DNA from: Bacteroidota bacterium
Lineage (GTDB): Bacteria > Bacteroidota > Rhodothermia > Rhodothermales > UBA10348
Direction: 5' to 3'
NCBI GenBank assembly: GCA_022571255.1
Contig: JACZYD010000010.1
Coordinates: forward strand, 1 to 41,177
DNA length: 41,177 nt
Position numbers and translations under genes: made by a program. The notes beneath the pieces are model-generated. The model saw nothing but the letters and a program-made list of their open reading frames with translations. It was not told where the DNA came from and ran no database searches. This document shows, in pieces, positions 25,890-34,849 of this stretch. The stretch's first letter is position 1; the number at the start of each line of letters is the position of its first letter.

Positions 25890-26939
25890 ATGAAGACCAG
25901 ATTTCGTGTAGGCATACTCGGGGCGACGGGTGCAGTCGGTCAAAAATTCGTACACCTGATGGCGGCACACCCCTGGTTTGAGATTACGGCGTTACTGGCA
26001 TCAGAGCGATCTGCCGGGAAAACATACAGTGAAGCGACGACTTGGTTTTCGGCAGACCCGATGCCCGAACGGGTTCGGAAAATCCGTGTCGGAAACGCTC
26101 GCGAGTCTGCGGACGTCGATTTTGTGTTCTCCGGTCTGGACGCTTCCGTAGCGGGTGAAATCGAAGCGGAATATGCTGCACGGGGGATCCCTGTCATTTC
26201 GAATGCTCGGAATCATCGCATGGAAGACGATGTGCCGCTGCTGATTCCCGAAGTAAATCCAGACCATGTATCGCTCATAGACAGACAGAATTATTCGGGC
26301 AGAGGCTTTATAGTTACCAACCCGAACTGCTCGACGGTGGGAGTGGTGTGCGCACTGAAACCTCTTCACGACGCATTCGGCCTGGAAGCCGTCCATGTGA
26401 CGACCCTTCAGGCGTTATCGGGTGCCGGTTATCCGGGTGTTTCCTCTCTGGATATACTCGGAAACGTTGTTCCATTTATTTCAGGGGAGGAACATAAAAT
26501 TGCGACGGAGCCGCTTAAACTTCTGGGAAAACTGACCGGTAACGGTGTTGAATTTCTGGATATCCCCATCGCTGTCCAGTGCAACCGTGTTCCCGTAGTG
26601 GATGGTCATACAATCAGTATGTCTGTTCGGTTGTCCGGAAATCCCGATATCGAAACCGTCCGAGAGGCAATCAGGGGCTTCAAGTCGCCTCTTGAGGGAT
26701 TGGATCTTCCTGGCTCGCCAGATCGATTCGTACAATATTTGGACGAACCCGACGCACCGCAGCCGGTGCGCCACGTATTGGCCGGAAAAGGGATGACCGT
26801 GTCGATCGGCCGACTGCAGCCGTGTCCGATCCTGGGAATCAGAATGGTGGCTCTGGTGCACAACACGATAAGGGGGGCCGCAGGCGGAGCGCTGCTTAAT
26901 GCCGAATATCTTGTTCACAGGGGTTATCTTACCCTTTGA
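25890..26939 (+). CDS. asd: Aspartate-semialdehyde dehydrogenase, archaeal/fungal-type branch
   Basis: 349 residues. It reduces beta-aspartyl phosphate to aspartate semialdehyde with NADPH, the branch point to lysine/diaminopimelate, threonine and methionine. The nucleotide motif GILGATGAVGQKF is at the N-terminus. The catalytic Cys147 is in VTNPNCSTVGVVCALKPL. SGAGYPGVSSLDI and the catalytic-base region with His240 (VPVVDGHTISMSVRL) follow, as does the C-terminal GRLQPCPILGIRMVALVHNT. The length and the TNPNCST form place it in the branch shared by archaea, fungi and many Bacteroidota rather than the E. coli type. A good AGCAGG ribosome site precedes the ATG. It is followed by tRNA-Gly after 104 bp. 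Confidence 0.96.
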   Translation: MKTRFRVGILGATGAVGQKFVHLMAAHPWFEITALLASERSAGKTYSEATTWFSADPMPERVRKIRVGNARESADVDFVFSGLDASVAGEIEAEYAARGIPVISNARNHRMEDDVPLLIPEVNPDHVSLIDRQNYSGRGFIVTNPNCSTVGVVCALKPLHDAFGLEAVHVTTLQALSGAGYPGVSSLDILGNVVPFISGEEHKIATEPLKLLGKLTGNGVEFLDIPIAVQCNRVPVVDGHTISMSVRLSGNPDIETVREAIRGFKSPLEGLDLPGSPDRFVQYLDEPDAPQPVRHVLAGKGMTVSIGRLQPCPILGIRMVALVHNTIRGAAGGALLNAEYLVHRGYLTL

Positions 26940-26978
26940 AGATCGTTACCATACAGGGGCAGACCGATCTTGAGCTTC

Positions 26979-27008
26979 TTGCAAAGCCAGATTCCAGGCT
27001 TGTATAGA
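26979..27008 (+). promoter_or_regulatory. Possible sigma-70-like promoter for tRNA-Gly
   Basis: TTGCAA at 26979-26984 and TATAGA at 27003-27008 are separated by 18 bp, placing a start about 28-30 bp before the mature tRNA. This is a match to the general consensus by eye only, and a second TATATC at 27021 is an alternative -10. Low confidence. Confidence 0.25.
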
Positions 27009-27043
27009 GCCAGGATTGTTTATATCATTGCGTCCTTATCCAA

Positions 27044-27115
27044 GCGGGTGTAGCTCAGTGGTAGAGCATCACGTTGCCAACGTGAGGGTCGTGAGTTCGA
27101 ATCTCATCACCCGCT
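27044..27115 (+). tRNA. tRNA-Gly (anticodon GCC)
   Basis: 72 nt. The acceptor stem GCGGGTG pairs with CACCCGC (27108-27114), with discriminator T at 27115. The D arm is GCTC-AGTGGTA-GAGC. The anticodon arm TCACG-TTGCCAA-CGTGA gives anticodon GCC. The T arm GTGAG-TTCGAAT-CTCAT contains the TTCGA signature and a G-T first pair. No CCA is encoded. It reads GGC and GGU glycine codons. Confidence 0.97.
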
Positions 27116-27170
27116 CAGGAATCAGTAAAACGAAGATTCTCGGTGAGCCGATAACAGTTGCCATCAATCG

Positions 27171-27219
27171 GTGGCGCCTGTTCATGGGTGCCTGTTTCGT
27201 GGCGCCTGTTCAGGGGCGC
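27171..27219. repeat. 14-bp tandem repeat after tRNA-Gly
   Basis: Units start at 27171 (GTGGCGCCTGTTCA), 27185 (TGGGTGCCTGTTTC), 27199 (exact repeat of the first), and a partial fourth at 27213. The array overlaps the last codon and stop of the minus-strand phosphatase-like gene. GGCGCC within the unit is palindromic. It could be a slippage product; no terminator-like T-run is present. Confidence 0.8.
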
Positions 27220-28088
27220 ATCAATTCCAGATCAACCACAACAGGCAGGTGATCGGATGGATACCTGCCATCTCGGTCTTCATCCAGAACGACGTGTGAG
27301 CGCAGGATAATACCCGGTGTCACGAAGATGTAGTCGATTCGGACGGGCGTCGCCCCTCCTGCTTCGAAGCCGCGAAATGTCTGCAGCGCTCGCGTCGTGT
27401 CGGCGATTACAACCGTGTCGATTACGTCGGGCAGTTCACCCAGAAGCGCAGCGTAGGGAGGATCCGAAGAAAGCGTGTTGAAATCCCCCATCATAACCAC
27501 TGGAAATGACTCTGATCGGTTTCGTACCCATCGATTCAAGAGCCGGGCGCTTTCAAGTCGGGCCCGTTTGCCTCTATGATCAAAATGCGTATTGACGGCA
27601 AGGAATTGTGTATTGGTGTCACGTATCCGAAACCGGGCCCACGTGGCTATGCGGGGTAAAGCCGCATCCCAGCCGACGCTGCCTGTATCCTGCGGAGTGG
27701 AAGAAAGCCAGAATGTGCCATTTTCCTCCATGTCGAGAAGATCCGGTCGGTAAAAGAGAGGCGAAAATTCTCCCGAATTCTTGCCGTCGTTTCTGGCGCG
27801 TCCAATCCAGCGGTAGGCCGGAAGAAAAGATGATAACGTATCGATCTGATGTCTGAGTGCTTCCTGCAGGCCAATTACATGTGCTTCGGACCCGCCAATT
27901 ATTTCTCCGACCCAGTCCTTTCGATTGCTCCAGATGAAATCGCCGTCATCAGGATTGGCATATCGGATATTGAAAGTCATGATTCGCAGAAATTCGCCTT
28001 CCTCAGGTTCATTTCGGCAACCGGAGAAGATGGACGAAGCGGCGATCGTCAATGTCAGAAAAACAAAATGTACTGATTTGAAGTTCAC
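27210..28088 (-). CDS. Endonuclease/exonuclease/phosphatase-fold lipoprotein
   Basis: 292 residues, starting with GTG at 28088 whose last bases overlap the flippase stop (GTGA). The signal peptide ends in a lipobox (SSIFSGC, Cys24), so the enzyme is probably anchored to a membrane outside the cytoplasm. EEP-fold motifs are clear: IMTFNIRYANPDDGD (Asn40), IGLQEALRHQ (metal Glu76), NTHFDHRG, MMGDFNTLSSDP and the C-terminal SDHLPVVVDL. Metal-dependent members of this superfamily hydrolyse phosphodiesters or phosphomonoesters of nucleic acids, inositides or sphingomyelin. The real substrate is not evident, but the location argues against intracellular DNA repair. It is the last gene of the hslV-to-phosphatase run and ends in the 14-bp repeat. 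Confidence 0.88.
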   Translation of the reverse strand: MNFKSVHFVFLTLTIAASSIFSGCRNEPEEGEFLRIMTFNIRYANPDDGDFIWSNRKDWVGEIIGGSEAHVIGLQEALRHQIDTLSSFLPAYRWIGRARNDGKNSGEFSPLFYRPDLLDMEENGTFWLSSTPQDTGSVGWDAALPRIATWARFRIRDTNTQFLAVNTHFDHRGKRARLESARLLNRWVRNRSESFPVVMMGDFNTLSSDPPYAALLGELPDVIDTVVIADTTRALQTFRGFEAGGATPVRIDYIFVTPGIILRSHVVLDEDRDGRYPSDHLPVVVDLELMRP

Positions 28089-29572
28089 TCGTCTGTGAAA
28101 TAATTATCCCGAATGATCACGGTTGCCAGATAACCCGCACCCGCGATGATGCTGCAGAGCGTGGTAAGGAAGGGTGAGAACCAGGCCGATGCGACACCGA
28201 CAATAACCAGCCAGGGAAGGCAGAAGAATCCGTATCGAAGATATGGCCACACGATCTGCGCCAGATCCACATCGGCGAGGCGCAGAATGATGGTCAACTG
28301 AATAAAACGAACCACAGCACCTCCGATGCCAAGCATCAGAAGGGTGGTCGTTAAACTTTGTGTGGCACCGCCAATAATCAAGGCAGCTGCAAGAACGCCG
28401 AAAATAATCAGATTCAAAATTAATTCCAGACTTTGTCGCTCCATCACATCAAACAAACGGGTCAGGGGAGACGATACAGAGGTCAGGAAAATCCAAGGCG
28501 CCAGGTAGCGGATCATTTCACCCGAGGCTCTCCAGTCTTCTCCAAGAAGGAATGCAAATATCCCCGGGCCTCCGACCATCATTACGGCGGCAGGTAATAT
28601 CGCAAGCATTACCATGCGTTCATGGATCGTGGCGGAGATGTCATAGAGTCGATGGTGACGGTGAGCCTGGACGGCCCGTACAAAGAAGACCTGTCCGATC
28701 GCCACACCGACAAAGCTGAGCGGAACGAACAAAAGGTTTACCGCCCGGCCATATTCACCCACGGTCTCCAGAGAGAAATAGATAGCCAGCACGAGGATCG
28801 GCAATCGGGTTCCAAGAGCCGAAATCATTGCCGCGGGCGCCGTATACGCAGGAAATCTCCTGTAACGGATGGCGGTATCTCTTAATATTTTGAATGATAA
28901 GCCATCACCAAGGGCGTCGGCGAGGCTGTTTCCCACTCGTTTACCAAAAACCATGATCGAGGCGATCCAGCCGATTGCATACCCCGATATCAATCCGGCC
29001 GGGCCCGAGCCGAGAAGTCCGTACCCGATTCTGGTAACAACCATCGTGCTCATTTGAGTTATCTGTCCGATGGGTACACGATCAAAATCCTCCAGTCGAA
29101 TCAGCCACAATTCTGCTATTTTAGAGATGCGAAATATGACCAGTAAAACAGGCACTACCCAGAGCCACTCGGTAACCTGTGGAATTTTTGTGAGCGCACC
29201 CACCGACTCGGCGATCGGAAGAAGTATCCACAAAAGTGTCGAAATAATGATGGTCGAAAAACATGCCAGGAAAAAAGCATGCGATGCGTTCCGCTTGTCT
29301 TCAGCAAGCATCAAGGCATCTTCATAACGAAGGGAAACCAGTGGTCCGAAGACACCCACCAGTGAGATGATATAATCATTGACCGCCCAGGACTCTTTCG
29401 GATACAATCGTACCAGTACCAGCATCCCGAGATATCCTGCAAGGGAAGCGTAACCGGTCCCGGACAATAATTTCAGGATCGGTCCACGAAGGCCTGTGTT
29501 GCTTTTGAAATTATTGAGGAAGGATCGAAGTGCGTTCACGACGTCGCTCTTTCTACCCGGTAGAGATGCCAT
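28085..29572 (-). CDS. Polysaccharide flippase-like membrane protein (MOP/Wzx-type)
   Basis: 495 residues from ATG 29572. A GTG at 29539 gives 484 residues and would overlap the upstream stop by four bases, the same junction style as elsewhere in this run, so it may be the true start. There are about 12-14 hydrophobic spans, beginning with GTGYASLAGYLGMLVLVRLY and ending GAGYLATVIIR. The pattern YPKESWAVNDYIISLVGVFGPLVSLRYEDALMLA is typical of O-antigen or polysaccharide-unit flippases. Such proteins move undecaprenyl-linked sugar units across the inner membrane, using the lipid made by UppS. No glycosyltransferases flank it except perhaps the neighbouring polytopic protein, so the exported glycan is unknown. 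Confidence 0.85.
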   Translation of the reverse strand: MASLPGRKSDVVNALRSFLNNFKSNTGLRGPILKLLSGTGYASLAGYLGMLVLVRLYPKESWAVNDYIISLVGVFGPLVSLRYEDALMLAEDKRNASHAFFLACFSTIIISTLLWILLPIAESVGALTKIPQVTEWLWVVPVLLVIFRISKIAELWLIRLEDFDRVPIGQITQMSTMVVTRIGYGLLGSGPAGLISGYAIGWIASIMVFGKRVGNSLADALGDGLSFKILRDTAIRYRRFPAYTAPAAMISALGTRLPILVLAIYFSLETVGEYGRAVNLLFVPLSFVGVAIGQVFFVRAVQAHRHHRLYDISATIHERMVMLAILPAAVMMVGGPGIFAFLLGEDWRASGEMIRYLAPWIFLTSVSSPLTRLFDVMERQSLELILNLIIFGVLAAALIIGGATQSLTTTLLMLGIGGAVVRFIQLTIILRLADVDLAQIVWPYLRYGFFCLPWLVIVGVASAWFSPFLTTLCSIIAGAGYLATVIIRDNYFTDE

Positions 29573-31296
29573 TGCCGGTTTTGAAAAACAACGTGGATAA
29601 GATCGGGTGTCTCAGGAGGATCGATCGGCGTACGTCGGAGGATATATTGTACTTCCTCTTTGCTTGCGAATTCGTACAAAATAAAATTATTTGCAGACTC
29701 ATATGATTCAACTGATTTCTTCAGTCCCGACATGCCTCGCGAATCCGGCAGCGTAATGCCAGACTCCGAAAATGAAGCACCAGACAGAGGCGTCTGAGTC
29801 AGGATTCGTCGGTACCACTCTTGAATGTCTTTTTCGTGATACGGAAACGCTTTGAAGTTAACATACCGGGCCCTTTTTGCATAGTACGTGAAACCGGAAT
29901 GATCCGGTGGAACAGCAAAAATCGCCTCAGGTGACGTGTGCTCTCTGATCCAGGCATACAGTTCAGCCTCGGGCGAGGACGCCCTTGATACTGCGGGCAG
30001 ATTTCTTGCCGTCAGAGGGGCGTACGTCCAGGCACCCGTTAGCAGGAGCAGAACGGCAGCTGCCGTGCTTCTCCACACGAGGGGACGTGTCAGCCAGGAA
30101 GACAGTTTTTCAGTGAATCGCTCCGCGACAAGCCATGAAAATATCACCTCAGAAATAACCATGACCAGAAGCAGCTTTCCGATGACCGATATCTTGAACA
30201 GCTGCAGCTGCGTAAGAGTGGCAATATGCAGATATGAGGCATTCAGGTAAGCGGTGATCAGAAGCAGCGAAATGATTGACAGCGCTGTGAACAGGATTCT
30301 GCTTGTCCTCTCGCTCGTGCGATGGGTCCTCCGGGGTTCGTGTGGATCCGATGCGGCATGGTTCGTGGCAGTCTGATCCGACGCGGTCTTCACCTCAGCA
30401 TTACCGGACCGAACAATCCAGAACAGCGCCGCAATTCCTGTCAGGGCAAGTGCAAAAAACCTCCACATCATGATCTGGTTGAAGGCAGCAGGGATAAAAT
30501 GGTGTGGTGCACGGAATAATGTGTATATAAATAAAGATTCCACCGAAAGAGGATTTTTTATCTGAGCCAGAAACACGGGAAGTAATACGGGAGTGCCAAC
30601 TACAAGGGCAATAACCGGAATCTTCACGGCCGACCAGAGTACTTTGCAGACTGCCGTCCACGTCGTTCTTCCGAGGTCCAGATTTGCACGTTCACCGACC
30701 AACTCTGTCAGCACGATAACCGAGCACAGAAGCGTCATGTGGATTCCAACAAGAGGTTGAAAAAGGATGGCAATACCACACCAGACGCCCGAGAGGCCGA
30801 ACTGTTTGCGAGTCGCTGCCAGGAGCGCCCAGAGTGCACACGCCCACGCAACCATGCTGGGTACAAGCATGGTTGTGAGCACGTCGTTTCCTCCCAGTGT
30901 CCACAGCTTGGTAATGCCCAGCCCGGTTACGGTGGCGATGACTGCCACGAGATTACTCTGAAAAAGCATTCGAGCGAGCAGATGTGTTGCTGTGACGGCA
31001 AGAACGAACGCACATATATACACGATAAACACGGCTGAGGACGGACTGAAAAGAGATGCGAGTGGTTCAAGTACAATAACCAGGGGCAGTCGAATACTGA
31101 AACTCTCAAGCTGTGTGTTTACGAACCAATCGCCACCGAGGACGGTGGCGTCAAGAAGATGAATGAGCAGGGGCATGAACTCGTCCTGGTCACCCGTGCC
31201 GACATCGTATCCAAATCGTCCAAAAAAGACGAACGCGGTCGCGAAGATCGAGACGAGGAGCGCACAACGATCGGCGTTCGCATCCTCAGCGATCAT
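29536..31296 (-). CDS. Polytopic membrane protein, possibly a GT-C-type glycosyltransferase (DUF6798-like)
   Basis: 586 residues. About ten or more hydrophobic helices (for example SIFATAFVFFGRFGYDV, VLWSAVKIPVIALVVGTPVL, FFALALTGIAALFWIV, and a long central loop with basic segments) are followed by a soluble C-terminal domain of about 150 residues. That domain contains LYAWIREHTSPEAIFAVPPD and RYVNFKAFPYHEKDIQEW. The layout, with YDVGTGDQDEFMPLLIHLLD near the start, resembles membrane-embedded GT-C glycosyltransferases or DUF6798 proteins, but I see no unambiguous catalytic motif. The first loop has Asp residues (DVGTGDQDEF) that could be the GT-C acidic motif; this is inference. It overlaps the flippase start by up to 37 bp and begins 65 bp after the acyltransferase gene, so all three are probably cotranscribed and may act on one surface glycan. 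Confidence 0.65.
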   Translation of the reverse strand: MIAEDANADRCALLVSIFATAFVFFGRFGYDVGTGDQDEFMPLLIHLLDATVLGGDWFVNTQLESFSIRLPLVIVLEPLASLFSPSSAVFIVYICAFVLAVTATHLLARMLFQSNLVAVIATVTGLGITKLWTLGGNDVLTTMLVPSMVAWACALWALLAATRKQFGLSGVWCGIAILFQPLVGIHMTLLCSVIVLTELVGERANLDLGRTTWTAVCKVLWSAVKIPVIALVVGTPVLLPVFLAQIKNPLSVESLFIYTLFRAPHHFIPAAFNQIMMWRFFALALTGIAALFWIVRSGNAEVKTASDQTATNHAASDPHEPRRTHRTSERTSRILFTALSIISLLLITAYLNASYLHIATLTQLQLFKISVIGKLLLVMVISEVIFSWLVAERFTEKLSSWLTRPLVWRSTAAAVLLLLTGAWTYAPLTARNLPAVSRASSPEAELYAWIREHTSPEAIFAVPPDHSGFTYYAKRARYVNFKAFPYHEKDIQEWYRRILTQTPLSGASFSESGITLPDSRGMSGLKKSVESYESANNFILYEFASKEEVQYILRRTPIDPPETPDLIHVVFQNRQWHLYRVERATS

Positions 31297-31360
31297 ATCT
31301 CGTATTTTTACCGGAACGTTGATTGTGGCAAAGGGAGTGTGTACCCGTGCAAACGCTATC

Positions 31361-32344
31361 CTATCCGCGGAGAACGCGAACCGCAGACTGCAATATTTTC
31401 AGTATACCACTCCGAGTGTGACGGACACGAAAATACTGCGTCAATTCCGGACTGAACCGACGTTTGAATTCTGCAATCGCCGGCGTATTCGCTCCGACAA
31501 AATCCAGGACCGAAGCACCTTCTTTGTTCAATTCGGAAACAAGAAGGCCAATCAATACGGTCATGCCGGGGCCCGGCCGGCTGCCGGCTATCCAGTATAC
31601 TGCCGTTTTTTCATGCCTGAGCAGTACAATCCCCGCCGAAATGCCATTCGAACCCATTTCTGAAATCGACCAGCACTGGGCCTTACCCGATTCACTCAAT
31701 AATTCGGCGAATCTGATCATCTGTTCGTTCGAAAGCGGGGCGTTTTTGTGATGTCTTTCATACCCCGCTCGACACAGGCTCACGATTTCGGCGATATCTT
31801 TATGATCAGAACGAAGGACGAACTTTTCCCTGTGTTTTCTGAACAGACGCGAAGTACTCTCGGACCAGCCGGACCGGATTGACTCCTCGTCTGATATGAG
31901 TAACTGATAGGTATAGAGGGGAGAGGCGGACCAACCGAGCCACTGCAGTGCCCGCACGTCCAGAAATACGGGTGGAAGCATCAGATCGACCGTAGAATAC
32001 CGGCTGATCAGTGCTTCTGACAGAGTGTCCAACCACGACGAATGTGCATGTACATCTGCAGGAGTGGGCAGGGCCTCGGCGGCGAAGGCGCTGAAAGCCG
32101 TCAACGGAGAAGGAAGGAGTCTGTTCAGCGGTCCGGATCTTGTTCGGAGTGAAACCAGCCCCGCAATATCTCTGCCGTCGTTCAACAGGAATGTGATTTC
32201 GCCTGGGAGGCCGGTTACTTCAACGAGAGCGGACAGATAAGCCTCCGTTGAAAAGGCAGTAGACACAACACTCTGGCTGTTCAGCGAGGTCCATCGACTG
32301 CGCTCGACCGAACCACTGAATGGAACGGTTTCGGCGGTAATCAC
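31361..32344 (-). CDS. FemAB/BioF2-like GNAT-superfamily acyltransferase
   Basis: 327 residues. The start is GTG at 32344, overlapping the hslU stop codon (GTGA). The two-domain GNAT arrangement of the FemAB and BioF2-like group is suggested by the N-terminal [19 protein letters not shown], the middle [19 protein letters not shown] and the second GNAT unit with [19 protein letters not shown], followed by [23 protein letters not shown]. The region RLFRKHREK-x(n)[11 protein letters not shown] is the usual link between the domains. FemAB enzymes transfer amino acids from tRNA to peptidoglycan, and BioF2-like relatives often occur with exopolysaccharide genes. The flippase two genes downstream supports a surface-glycan role, but donor and acceptor are unknown. 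Confidence 0.72.
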   Translation of the reverse strand: MITAETVPFSGSVERSRWTSLNSQSVVSTAFSTEAYLSALVEVTGLPGEITFLLNDGRDIAGLVSLRTRSGPLNRLLPSPLTAFSAFAAEALPTPADVHAHSSWLDTLSEALISRYSTVDLMLPPVFLDVRALQWLGWSASPLYTYQLLISDEESIRSGWSESTSRLFRKHREKFVLRSDHKDIAEIVSLCRAGYERHHKNAPLSNEQMIRFAELLSESGKAQCWSISEMGSNGISAGIVLLRHEKTAVYWIAGSRPGPGMTVLIGLLVSELNKEGASVLDFVGANTPAIAEFKRRFSPELTQYFRVRHTRSGILKILQSAVRVLRG

Positions 32345-33771
32345 AGGATGTACTGGCTCAGGTCCCGGTTCATGACAATGTCACTCAGCTGGGAATCTAC
32401 CATGGCATGATCAACGAGAATATGTGAGTCAATATTTCCGTCGGGCACGTCGAATAAAATATTTTCGAGGAGAGTCGTAAGAATGGTGTGCAGCCGCCGA
32501 GCTCCGATATTTTCGACGTCGTTGTTTACTTCGGCGGCAATGCGGGCAATATCGTGAACCGCCTCGTCAGTAAATTCTATTTTAACGTCTTCCGATTCCA
32601 GGAGAGCCGTGTACTGCTTCAACAACGCATTTTTGGGAACGGTCAGTATTTTGTAGAAATCATCTTCGTCGAGGCTCGAGAGTTCCACCCGAATCGGAAA
32701 ACGACCCTGAAGCTCCGGGATTAAATCACTTGGTTTGACAGAGTGGAACGCACCGCTGGCGATGAACAGGATGTGGTCGGTTTTGACCATTCCATATTTT
32801 GTCATTACAACCGAGCCTTCAACGATGGGTAAGAGATCTCTCTGTACACCTTCCCTGGAGACATCTGGTCCGCCTTTTGCTCCCTGGGTTCCGCCGACTA
32901 CTTTATCAATCTCGTCTATGAAAACGATGCCCGACTGCTGGACCCGATCGATCGCCTCTTTCGTGACTTTGTCCATGTCAATCAATTTTTGCGCTTCTTC
33001 CTGCGACAAAACTTCTCGGGCGTCAGCAACGCTCATCCGCCGTTTTTTTCGTTTTTTGCCCCCCAGACTTCCGAAGAGATCTTGCATGTTAACGCCCATC
33101 TCTTCCATTCCCATGGGCCCGAAAACCTGCAGCATGGGTGAACCTTCAGCGGCTACTTCCACTTCAACCTCCCGATCATCGAGGTCGCCATTTCGAAGTT
33201 TAATTCGGAATTTTTCTCGTGTCCGTTCGCGTAATTCAACATCTGAAGGAGCCTCGGCGGCCTTCGAATGGTCTTGCATAACGAATCCCGGTCCGGTAAT
33301 TGTGCCGGTCGGATTCGCCGGAGCACTCTGCAGCGGGGTTGCCCGTGAAGGTGCAGGAGGAATCAACAGGTCCAAAATGCGGTCTTCCGCGAGGCTCTCC
33401 GCTCGCTCTGTAACACGGGCTGAATGTTCTTCGCGTACCATGTTGATCGATATATCAACGAGATCGCGAATCATGCTTTCGACGTCCCGTCCCACATATC
33501 CGACTTCCGTAAACTTTGTTGCCTCGACTTTCATGAACGGGGCACCTGCCAGACGTGCCAGTCTACGGGCGATTTCAGTTTTCCCTACTCCCGTAGGGCC
33601 GATCATGATAATATTGTTGGGCATGATCTCATCGCGCATTTCGGCGGTGGCATTCATGCGCCTCCAACGATTCCGAAGTGCTATCGCGACGCTTCTTTTC
33701 GCGTTATGCTGGCCGATGATGTATTTATCCAGCTCGGCGACGATCTCATGCGGGGTAAGCTCCTTATGCAT
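32341..33771 (-). CDS. hslU: HslU ATPase/unfoldase subunit of the HslUV protease
   Basis: 476 residues. The AAA+ unfoldase that feeds proteins into the HslV chamber. Walker A is GPTGVGKT at residues 58-65. The pore loop is GYVGRD at 91-96. The intermediate (I) domain spans about 110-245, here with a Pro/Ala/Thr-rich linker around 139-165 and a basic stretch [11 protein letters not shown] at 237-247. Walker B is VFIDEIDK at 283-290. Sensor-1 region is LFIASGAF (335-342) and the Arg-finger region [11 protein letters not shown] (354-364). The C-terminal RDLSQYIL is the peptide that docks into HslV. The gene is separated from hslV by a NYN-domain gene rather than being adjacent, and its stop overlaps the next gene by four bases. 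Confidence 0.97.
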   Translation of the reverse strand: MHKELTPHEIVAELDKYIIGQHNAKRSVAIALRNRWRRMNATAEMRDEIMPNNIIMIGPTGVGKTEIARRLARLAGAPFMKVEATKFTEVGYVGRDVESMIRDLVDISINMVREEHSARVTERAESLAEDRILDLLIPPAPSRATPLQSAPANPTGTITGPGFVMQDHSKAAEAPSDVELRERTREKFRIKLRNGDLDDREVEVEVAAEGSPMLQVFGPMGMEEMGVNMQDLFGSLGGKKRKKRRMSVADAREVLSQEEAQKLIDMDKVTKEAIDRVQQSGIVFIDEIDKVVGGTQGAKGGPDVSREGVQRDLLPIVEGSVVMTKYGMVKTDHILFIASGAFHSVKPSDLIPELQGRFPIRVELSSLDEDDFYKILTVPKNALLKQYTALLESEDVKIEFTDEAVHDIARIAAEVNNDVENIGARRLHTILTTLLENILFDVPDGNIDSHILVDHAMVDSQLSDIVMNRDLSQYIL

Positions 33772-33825
33772 TACAGCGGGTTAAAGACAGGGTGAAGAAC
33801 ATAAAATCAAGGCCTAACTCACCAC

Positions 33826-34800
33826 TTATCGGACTATCTGTTCCGGCTGCACCAAATCTTTCTGTGGCTGATTTTCATATTCATCTAAAAAACCACTGCC
33901 TTTATCGGCGTACGACCGCTTGATTTCAAGTACGTCTGGATGCTCGTCATTTACGAGAAGGACGGTAAAGTTATGCGGGAAACCACGTCGTTTCTCGAGC
34001 CATACGGCACCGCAATCTTCCAGGTAATTGATAGTTGCTTTCGGTTCCTCATCCGTATCGGTGAGTTCCGTCAGACGACGAAGAAGCGGTGTTAAATACA
34101 CCTCTTCGTATTGACCGAAGTACTGTTCGATGATCTCAAGAGTTTCACGTCCGATCGAATCCTCGACTCGCACCATGTGTTCAGGGCGCTGGGAAGTGAC
34201 AGTTTCCTGCTGTATGGACACACCCTCTTCGAAGGGAAGAGCTACTCCGTTTGCGTTTGCCCGACCGGCCCGTTCGAACAATGCTCGCGCGTTGAAATAA
34301 GCATCTCGAAGATCAGTCGCGATGAGACCCTCTGTTTCTGGAGCGTCCAGCGAGGCGACAAGAACGAATTTGCCTGCTGACCGAATGCTTCGAACGAGGG
34401 GCACGTACCATTGGTCCCCCGTCAGGATTATTACGGAATCGACTCGTTTTTCATCTGAAACGGCCTTTGTCGCTTCAATTCCAAGATCGATGGAGGCTTC
34501 GCTATGCCCGGCCGGCAGCATATGAACACGCGCTTCGATTCCGTTGGCAATCCACGCGGCAGTGGCCCGATGCGGTCGCGGTTCTTCCGAGGTGATCGAA
34601 TCAAAGGCGATCGTCTGTACCACATTCAGGTTCAGGAAATCCGTCGCGTACTCACGAATTTCAGCGATCATCCGAATCGCCAGTTCGTCCGAATCGTGGT
34701 CTGGCCCTATAAGATCAGAAATAATAGAACACACATTGGCGTAGTCGACCAGTACGATGGCCGGGGTCATCAGACCCTGGGAAATGTTGCTTTTTCTCAT
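33826..34800 (-). CDS. NYN-domain (PIN-like nuclease fold) protein with C-terminal helical domain
   Basis: 324 residues from ATG 34800; a second ATG at codon 11 begins the domain directly (MTPAIVLVDYANVC). The N-terminal NYN/LabA-like fold (about 12-170) has the acidic positions Asp19 (VLVDYANV), Asp105 (ASIDLGIEAT) and Asp129 (ILTGDQWYVPLVRSIRSAGK). NYN proteins are metal-dependent RNases or nucleic-acid binders. The usual second Asp of the GDxDF motif is replaced by Trp131, so activity is not assured. After a linker, residues 215-285 (ETLEIIEQYFGQYEEVYLTP, then RRLTELTDTDEEPKATINYL) look like a winged-helix or OST-HTH-like domain ending FTVLLVNDEHPDV. The gene lies 49 bp after hslV and 54 bp before hslU. 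Partner and substrate are unknown; coexpression with the protease is the main clue. Confidence 0.75.
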   Translation of the reverse strand: MRKSNISQGLMTPAIVLVDYANVCSIISDLIGPDHDSDELAIRMIAEIREYATDFLNLNVVQTIAFDSITSEEPRPHRATAAWIANGIEARVHMLPAGHSEASIDLGIEATKAVSDEKRVDSVIILTGDQWYVPLVRSIRSAGKFVLVASLDAPETEGLIATDLRDAYFNARALFERAGRANANGVALPFEEGVSIQQETVTSQRPEHMVRVEDSIGRETLEIIEQYFGQYEEVYLTPLLRRLTELTDTDEEPKATINYLEDCGAVWLEKRRGFPHNFTVLLVNDEHPDVLEIKRSYADKGSGFLDEYENQPQKDLVQPEQIVR

Positions 34801-34849
34801 GATGAAAAATCAAGGATGTTGATGTCAGCCGGGCAGACGCTGGCTATTT

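Noticed and set aside
26941-26975. Inverted repeat AAGATCG/CGATCTT after asd
   Set aside because: Loop of nearly 20 bases and no T-run; not a convincing terminator.
27016-27252. Short open frame over tRNA-Gly
   Set aside because: It covers the complete tRNA and the 14-bp repeat; no protein features.
32735-33784. Antisense open frame of 349 codons across hslU
   Set aside because: Ser/Arg/Thr-rich shadow; hslU motifs on the other strand are unambiguous.
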